NCBI GenBank assembly: GCA_036365145.1
Contig: JAEOAD010000888.1
Coordinates: 4,295,001-4,359,000, forward strand
Source: Orientallactaga sibirica
Lineage: Eukaryota; Chordata; Mammalia; Rodentia; Dipodidae
DNA: 64,000 nucleotides
Direction of reading: 5' to 3'
In this document: piece by piece, positions 57,216 to 64,000 of the stretch
How the letters are laid out: every line of letters begins with the position of its first letter
Numbering within the stretch: the first letter of the stretch is position 1
Program-made: the position numbers and the translations under genes
Notes under the pieces: generated by a model
Told to the model about the DNA's origin: nothing
Seen by the model: the letters and a program-made list of their open reading frames with translations, nothing else
The model's database searches: none

Positions 57216-58600
57216 TAGTTTTTCTTTTGAGACAAGGCCTTGCTAAATTACCAAGGCTGGCCTTGAATTTACTAAGTTCAAGACCCATATATATCTTGAA
57301 TTTGTGATCCTCTCAGTTTCCCAAATGCCTAGGATTATAGGCCTGGCCGCAGTTTCTTAGTTTCTTCATTTGTAAAACTGGTATAGTTGTCACATCATAG
57401 TTTTTGTGAACTCATACACATAAAGAACTGAGGAGAATTCTTGGCAAGCAGAAATAACTGTGATCATTGTTCCTCACCTACTTACAAATACTTATGGCAG
57501 ACCTGTATTTTTTTTTTCCCCCTTTGGTTTTTTGAGGTAGGGTCTCACTAGCTCAGGCTGACCTGCAATTCACTATGTAATCTCAGAGTGGCCTCGAACT
57601 CATGGTGATCCTCCTACCTTTGCCTCCTGAGTGCGATACTACGCCCGGCTGACCTGTACTCTTGAAGTGCTGAGTGAGTCTGCAGCATATGCAGCAGTTA
57701 TAAACATTGCTGGGACTGCTCCCCTTGGGGTATTTACTCAGTGGTAACCTGTTCGTTGAGGCCTCCCTCTCAACCAGTTCTGTGCTTGACATGTGGGACC
57801 CAACACTGAAAGAAAAGGACCAGGAAGAATACTGTGGCTGGAAGTGGACAAAACGCTCTGGAGCCTAGCCTATGGCTTTTGTCAACTGGGACTTAAGGCC
57901 ATATATTCTCTCTGAAGGCCACATATTTCTCATTTTTGTCCTCAGGACCTGAGGAGGATTGCTCTTACTTTAGAAGTCTCTCTACTCCAGGTTACCAAAA
58001 TCCAAATGGTATAGTGTTTGCATATAATGCACATCTATATTCTTTTTTTTTGTTTGTTTGTTTGTTTTTCGAGGTAGGGTCTCACTCTAGCCCAGGCTGA
58101 CCTGGAATTCACTAGGTAGTCTCAGGGTGGCCTCAAACTCACAGCAATCCTCCTACCCCTGCCTCCCAAGTGCTGGGATTAAAGGCGTGCGCCACCACGC
58201 CGGCTTTGAGCTATATTCTTTAATCTCTAGAGCACTCATGATTTTTATTTTTGGTTTTTCGAGGTAGGGTCTCATTCTATCCCAGGCTGACCTGGAATTC
58301 ACTATGTGGTCTCAGGGTGGCCTCAACTCACAGCCATCTTCCTACCTGCCTCTGGAGTGGTGGGATTAAAGGCATGAGCCACCACGCCCAGCTTTAGAGT
58401 ACTTATGATCCCTAGTATCCCTAGTACAATGTAAATGCTATGTGAATAGTTGGTATACCATATTGGTTAGGGAGTAACAAAAATCTACTTTCAGTACAGA
58501 AGCAGTTTTTCTTTTTTACTTTTTTTTTTTTTCAGAAGCAGCTTTTGCTTTGAATATTTTCCATCTGTGGGTGGTTGAATTCTCAGATGCAGAAGCAGGT
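57216..58600. other. Fbxl19 intron, mixed
   Basis: Reverse B1-like 57508-57650, 58045-58205 and 58245-58395; between them unique sequence without a recognisable exon. Confidence 0.6.
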
Positions 58601-59075
58601 CTATTTACCTGTGGGATTTAATGAGGTGGTTCCTACAGAGCACTTAACACAGTGCCTGAGGGCACCAAGCACTTGATAAAAGATGCCTCTAGGTGAGCAG
58701 GACCAGTGAAGGGCAGGGCTGGAAGGCCTGTGGTGATCACTGTGTGAGGGAGGCTCTGCCAGATCTGAACACTGAAGCAGGGGAAGTAGGGAGGAATTCA
58801 GTTTGAGACTTTGTGGTGGGGAGGGGATGAGCAAAGGAGATAAGGTCTTGCTGTGTAGCCCAGGTTGGCCTTGAACTCAAACTTCCTTCTTCAGCCTCCT
58901 GAGATTGGGATTATAGACATTACACCACCATTGTTTGCTTAAGACCTTTTATGAAGAGAATGGCAGCTGGGCCTGAGGTGTAGGCCTGCAATTCCAATCA
59001 CTAGAGAGACTGAGGCAGGAGGATCACAAGTGTGAGGCCAGGATGGGCAATTTATTAGAACCTGGATTCAATCTG
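58601..59075. other. Fbxl19 intron, unique with old SINE traces
   Basis: AGACTGAGGCAGGAGGATCA near 59007 is a decayed B1-related remnant. No exon. Confidence 0.4.
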
Positions 59076-59271
59076 AAAAACTGAAGGGAGAGCCGGGCGT
59101 GGTGGCGCACGCCTTTAATCCCAGCACTGGGGAGGCAGAGGTAGGAGGATCGCCGTGAGTTCAAGGCCACCCTGAGACTACATAGGTAATTCCAGGTCAG
59201 CCTGGGCCAGAGTGAGACCCTACCTCGAAAAAACCAAAAAAAAAAAAAAAAAAAAAAAAAACTGAAGGGAG
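59076..59271 (+). repeat. Young B1-like SINE with target duplication
   Basis: AAAAACTGAAGGGAG at 59076-59090 and 59257-59271; near-consensus body and A30 tail. Confidence 0.94.
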
Positions 59272-59690
59272 GCTGGAGATATAGCTCAGTGGTTAAGGCG
59301 CTTGCTGGCAAAGCCAAAAGACCCAGGTTTTTTTGTTACTTATTTATTTTTAATTTATTTATTTGAGAGTGACAGAGAAAGAAGCAGACACAGAGAAAGA
59401 ATGGGCATGCCAGGGCCTCCAACCACTGCAAACGAACTCCAAATGTATGCACCACCTTGTGCATCTGGCTTACGTGGATCCTGGGGAATCGAGCCTCGAA
59501 CTTGGGTCCTTAGGCTTCAAAGGCAAGTGCTTAACCACTAAGTCATCTCTCCAGGACCCAAGTTTGATTTCCCCAGTACCCATGTAAAGCCAGATGTCCA
59601 AGGTGGCCCATGCGTCTAGAGTTCATTTGCAATGGTTAGAGACCTTAGCCTACCTTCTCATTCTCTCTCTCTCAGATAAATAGTTTTAAA
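59272..59690. repeat. B2-like SINE (+) split by reverse B2-like SINE
   Basis: Host copy resumes at 59554; the insert 59335-59553 is flanked by GACCCAGGTTT / GACCCAAGTTT. Confidence 0.85.
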
Positions 59691-59699
59691 AAAAAAATT

Positions 59700-59850
59700 G
59701 AGCCGGGCATGGTGGCGCACGCCTTTAATCCCAGCACTTGGGAGGCAGGTAGGAGGATCGCCGAGAGTTCGAGGCCACCCTGAGACTATATAGTTAATTC
59801 CAGGTCAGCCTGGACCAGAGTGAGACCCTACCTTGCAAAACCAAAAAAAA
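59700..59850 (+). repeat. Young B1-like SINE
   Basis: Near-consensus forward copy, AGCCGGGCATGGTGGCGCAC head. Confidence 0.9.
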
Positions 59851-60355
59851 AGATTGAAGGGAACTTGTTATACTTGGTGACAACATTGTGAATCTCTAGA
59901 TTTTCAACCTAGGAATCTGGATGGACGATAGCACTGTTCCCTGAGCCCAGCAATCACAAAGAAAGAGCAGGATCAGGGGATAGTGAAGAACTCAGATTTG
60001 ACCTGCTTAGTCTGAAAGGCCTGTGGACCAGTCAGACCCCACTGCTAGGATAGCAGTTGGGTCTTCTGGTCTGGTCTCAAGAGAAAGGTAACAAGTTTGG
60101 AAGTTTTCAACCTATAGGTAGGTACACCTTTAATGAAGAGAACAAAGGGGAAGAATGTATGAGCTAGAAAAATAATTCAACAGCTAGAAATGCAGAAAGG
60201 AGTTATGCCCTACAGAGAATAGCACAGAGGGAGGAAGGAATGATGAGCAGTGTGATTGTTGATAAGACATTCTAGGAGATTATGTACCAATAGGTGGCAG
60301 TTGAACTTTGCTATACAAAGGCCTTGGGGGGCATGGGGAGATAACTCAGTTGGTT
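59851..60355. other. Fbxl19 intron, unique
   Basis: No exon or repeat recognised; an ID/B2-type scrap at 60338-60358. Confidence 0.45.
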
Positions 60356-60801
60356 AAAAAATGCATGGCTTGGGGCTGGAGAGATGGCTTAGCAGTTAAG
60401 GTGTGTGCCTGTGAAGCCTAAGGACCCTGGTTCAATTATTCAGGTCCCACATAAGCCAGATGCACAAGGGGCACATACATCTGGAGTTTGTTTACAGTGG
60501 CTAGAGGCCCTGGCCCACCCATTTTCCCTCTCCCTCTCTTTCCCTCTTTTTGTCTCAAATAAATAAATAAAAAATAATAAATTAAAAAACAACAACAAAA
60601 AAATAATAAGGTCTTTTTAAAAAAATGCATGGCTTAAGCAGGTGTGGTGGCGCATGCCTTTAATCCCAGCACTCAGGAGGCAGAGGTAGGAGGATCGCCA
60701 GGAGTTCAAGGCCACCCTGAGACTACATAGTGAATTCCAGGTCAGCCTGGGCTAAAGTGAAACCCTACCTTGAAAAACCAAGGAAAAAAAATGCATGGCT
60801 T
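60356..60801 (+). repeat. B2-like and B1-like SINEs with a triplicated target site
   Basis: AAAAAATGCATGGCTT occurs at 60356-60371, 60620-60635 and 60786-60801. A B2-like copy (60372-60615) sits between the first two and a B1-like copy (60636-60785) between the last two. Confidence 0.92.
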
Positions 60802-60984
60802 GCAAGCATGAGGACTTTGAGTTCCTAGTATCTGTAAAATGCTAGGAGTGTTCCTGATGGTGTGCACCTGTAATCCCAGTGCTGGGAAGGCAGGTACAGA
60901 GAGGATCCTTGGGGCTCAATAGCCAGCAAGACTAGCCTAATTGGTGAGCCAGGCCAGTGAGAGACCTTGTCTCAAGAGGAAATA

Positions 60985-61163
60985 GATGAGGCTGGAGAGA
61001 TGGCTTAGCAGTTAAGGAACTTGCCTACAAAGCCTAAGGACCCAGGTTTGATTCCCCAGTACCTATGTAAGCCAGATGCACAAGGTGGTGCATGTGTCTG
61101 GAGCTTGTTTGCAGTGGGTAGAGGCCATGGTATGCCCATTCATATTCTCTCTCTCTCTCTGCC

Positions 61164-61196
<33 letters not shown>

Positions 61197-61485
61197 GAGG
61201 GCTAGAGAGATGGCTTAGCCTGAGGACTCAGGTTCGATTCTCCAGGTCTCACGTAAGCCAGATGCACATGGTGGCACATGTGTCTGAATTTCGTTTGCAG
61301 TGACTAGAGGCCCTGGCACACCCATTAAAAAAAAAAAGTAGCCTAGCACTTGGGAGGCAGAGGTGGGAGGATGGCCAAGAGTTTGAGGCCACCCTGAGAC
61401 TACATAGTGAATAGAGCCACTACATAGTGGCTCAGGTCGGCCTGAGCCAGAGTGAAACCCTACCTCGGAAAAACAACAAAAAGTA
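60985..61485 (+). repeat. Two B2-like and one B1-like SINE
   Basis: Forward copies 60985-61195, a short 61198-61340 and 61343-61485, head to tail. Confidence 0.85.
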
Positions 61486-62560
61486 TGTAGTGTACCTGAG
61501 TAATAATCTGAGGTTGTCCTCTGGCCTCCACAGTCAAGCATATACATGTACATCCCCTTACACACATGCAAAGAAAGAAGTCTTGGTGAATTGGGCTAGT
61601 AGCTCAATGGTAGAAGTGAGTGCTTGTTTGCCTAATATTCAGGATGCCCTAGTTCCGTCCTCAGAAAAACACACACACACACATAGACCCACAAAAGGCC
61701 TTGGTGGCCTTGGACATCAGCTCCAAAAGAGGGACTTGATCCATTGATTCCTTCTGTGTTTTTGGTTTCTAGGATGGCACCTGGAATTCACTAGGTACTA
61801 TGACAACATTGAACAAGTGGACTTAAAAAGGAAGTCAGAATAGAGTGTGGAAAGAAGTAGAAGAGGGTGTAACTGGAGATAAGTTTGTAGGTGGGAGAGC
61901 AGGATGTTTCAGGCTTTCCTGTCTGGTGACTTCCATCTTTTGGAACTGGGAGGCAAAGGGATCCAGCCAAGAGCCTGAGGAGAGAAGGGCGGGCAGAGGG
62001 GTGTGGAGGAGGTGTTGATGTGCAAGGAAGACAGTTGCAGCCTTCAAGAACATGAGAAAAGAAGGCAGTCAGAAAAGGGAGAAAAGGGAATGGAACACAC
62101 ACACAGTCAAGGTCAGTTGGGATTGGGAATACCAGCGTGGAGGACAGTTGTGTCAGGAAGCCCAGAGAGCTCCGGGGGAAGAACTAGTTGTAGTTAGTTC
62201 CCAGGGGATAATTAGTTTGCAGGGAGCACTTAGGGCTGGCCCAGCTCTGTGTTCCCAGGGGACTAGAACGGAGGGTTTGCAGGTGGGTGTTATGAGTTGG
62301 TGACTTAGGTTGGCTGGAGTCAAGGAGAACATGGGTGGGAACCTGGATATCCTGGCCTGCCTACCCTCCATACTAGTGCCTCTTGCTTCTAAGACTGCAT
62401 CCTGCCGTTTGTCTCTGTCTTGTTCTCCATCTTGGAGAGTCACTGATGGCTTTTTCCTGCCCTCAACAAAATCTCCAGTCCCTTTGGACTCGAGCAGGGT
62501 CCGGTGACTGCACTGAGCCCTTTGCTGTGCCATTCCTTTGTCAGCAACGCAAGTTTTGTT
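61486..62560. other. Fbxl19 intron, mostly unique
   Basis: ID-like forward fragment with (CA)n tail at 61590-61680. A purine-rich stretch 61840-62100 has ORFs on both strands but no splice support. Confidence 0.5.
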
Positions 62561-62561
62561 T

Positions 62562-62863
62562 GTTTGTTTGACCTGGAATTCACTCTGTAGTCTCAGGGTG
62601 GCCTTGAACTCACAGTGATCCTCCTACCTCTGCCTCCCGAGTGCTGGGATTAAATGCGTGTGCCACCATGCCTGGCTACAAGGCAAGTTTTTTTTTTTTT
62701 TTTTTTTTTCCGAGGTAGGGTCTCACTCTGGCCCAGGCTGACCTGGGATTAACTATGTAGTCTCAGGGTGGCCTTGAACTCACGGCGATCCTCCTACCTC
62801 TGCCTCCCGAGTGCTGGGATTAAAGGCGTGCGCCACCACGCCCGGCTCTACAAGGCAAGTTTT
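62562..62863 (-). repeat. Two B1-like SINEs, the second with target duplication
   Basis: Reverse copies 62566-62678 and 62692-62847; CTACAAGGCAAGTTTT at 62676-62691 and 62848-62863 bounds the second. Confidence 0.92.
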
Positions 62864-62959
62864 GAAGTCAGAGCTTTCTCTTCCCATTCTATGGCTTGGG
62901 AATTGGAGACCCCCAGAGAGCAAGTGACTTGCGTGAGGTCTTCCCCAAGTGTGTGGAAG

Positions 62960-62969
62960 TGACAGAGGG

Positions 62970-63001
<32 letters not shown>

Positions 63002-63150
63002 AGGTAGGGCCTCACTCTGGTCCAGGCTGACCTGGAATTCACTATGTAGTCTCAGGCTGGCCTCAAACTCATGGCGAGCCTCCTACCTCTGCCTCCTGAG
63101 TGCTGGGATTAAAGGTGTGCGCCACCACGCACAGCTGAGGGCTTTGTTGA
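62960..63150 (-). repeat. Young B1-like SINE
   Basis: T33 tail, reverse body to CACGCACAGCT; GAGGGCTTT on both sides. Confidence 0.9.
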
Positions 63151-63242
63151 GATTGAAGCCTGGGTGAATGCTTTCTAGCTCTAAAATGTCCCACCAGAGG
63201 CTTTGGAGTATGCTTGCAAGTATGCTTTCAAAGTAGCTTCTA

Positions 63243-64000
63243 GGATTGGAGAGATGGCTTGGCAGTTAAGGCGCTTGCCTGCCAAGCCTAAGAACTCCGG
63301 TTCCAATCTCCAGGTCCCATGTTTAGCCTGACGGAAAAAGTGGCACAAGGGCGCAATGCTGCACTTGCCCACAAGGGGGTGCACATGCCTGGAGTGCCTG
63401 GAGAGGCTGCTGGTGTGCCCATTCTGTCTCTCTATCTCTCTAGCTCTGTCTCTCTCGAAAAAAATAAATAAATAAAGTAGCTTCTTGGCTCTGTAGTCCA
63501 GGCTGGCCTGAACTTACTATGTAGATCAGGTTGGTCATGAATTCATGGTGAGCTACCTGCCTCAGCCTCCTGGTGTTAGATAACAGGCATGAACCATTAT
63601 TTACTCCAGTCCAGGCTGACCTGGAATTCACTATGGTAGTCACAGGGTGGCCTCAAACTCACTGTCATCCTCCTTCCAAGTGCTGGCATTAAAGGTGTGT
63701 GCCACCATACCCAGCATAAAAGCTTTTTTTCCAAATTAAAAATATATATAATTTATTTATTTATTTAAGAGAAGAAGTAGATAGATAGAGAAGCAGATAG
63801 AGAGAATGGGTGCACTAGGGCCTCCCAGCTACTGCAAATGATCTCCAGGCACATGCACCACCTTGTGTATCTGGCTTTATGTGGGTACTGGGGAATTGAA
63901 CCTGGGTCCTTTGGCTTTAACCTTAACTGCTAAACCATCACTCCAGACCTCAGGTTATTTTTATTTTTAAAAATATTTTATTTATGTATTTATTTTGGGG
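63243..64000. repeat. Long B2-like, B1-like and B2-like SINEs to window end
   Basis: Forward long B2-like 63245-63475, worn reverse B1-like pieces 63480-63600 and 63602-63715, reverse B2-like 63745-63950; a further tail starts at 63960. Confidence 0.8.

Noticed and set aside
61770..61830. GTACTATGACAACATTG as the next Fbxl19 exon (CYDK...)
   Set aside because: No acceptor AG in the right place, and the following codons do not match the F-box continuation.
61835..62102. Pro/Leu-rich minus-strand ORFs in the Fbxl19 intron
   Set aside because: No splice sites, no homologue recognised, and purine-skewed composition yields open frames.

Overview
The window is mammalian nuclear DNA from a rodent. 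It carries three or four spliced genes set in a dense lawn of SINEs. The SINEs belong to two main families: a 7SL-derived B1-like element and a tRNA-derived B2-like element with a CT-rich/AATAAA tail. A longer B2 variant also occurs, along with older B4, ID and MIR copies. From memory, the look of the B1 and B2 copies suggests a jerboa-type (dipodid) rodent; this is a guess, whereas 'rodent' is firm. The gene order Bcl7c(-), Ctf1(+), Ctf2(-), Fbxl19(+) matches the region syntenic with human 16p11.2.

Layout. (1) 0.12-5.7 kb: complete Bcl7c on the minus strand, six coding exons and 217 codons. Its start codon lies in a CpG island that also carries, on the opposite strand, a mir-762-like hairpin. 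(2) 10.8-16.9 kb: complete Ctf1 (cardiotrophin-1), three coding exons and 201 codons. (3) 16.8-25.2 kb: Ctf2 (neuropoietin) on the minus strand, tail to tail with Ctf1. Exons 2 and 3 are open and spliceable, and only the tiny first coding exon could not be found. (4) 25-46 kb: intergenic, nearly all SINEs plus two LINE-1 3' fragments and microsatellites, with unique islands at 30.4-32.0 and 34.1-34.9 kb. (5) 46.2-48.7 kb: a GC-rich Fbxl19 upstream region. It includes an unusual tandem array of ZNF143/THAP11-type and YY1-type motifs, then a CpG island with a probable antisense transcript (FBXL19-AS1-like). (6) 48.9-64 kb: the 5' part of Fbxl19, with coding exons for the CXXC finger, the PHD finger, the linker and the start of the F-box. 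The window ends inside the following intron, so the leucine-rich repeats are not present.

The genes do not form a pathway together. Bcl7c encodes a BAF (SWI/SNF) chromatin subunit. Fbxl19 encodes a CpG-island-binding F-box protein. Ctf1 and Ctf2 are sister cytokines of the IL-6/CNTF family, arisen by local duplication and now convergent. The most unusual item is the roughly 0.95 kb motif array at 46.7-47.66 kb. Others are the decayed N-terminal Fbxl19 exon, a 250-codon antisense ORF ending on its own poly(A) signal, an inverted pair of ZNF143-type sites in Ctf1 intron 1, long blocks of SINEs sharing one orientation, and several nested insertions with readable target-site duplications.
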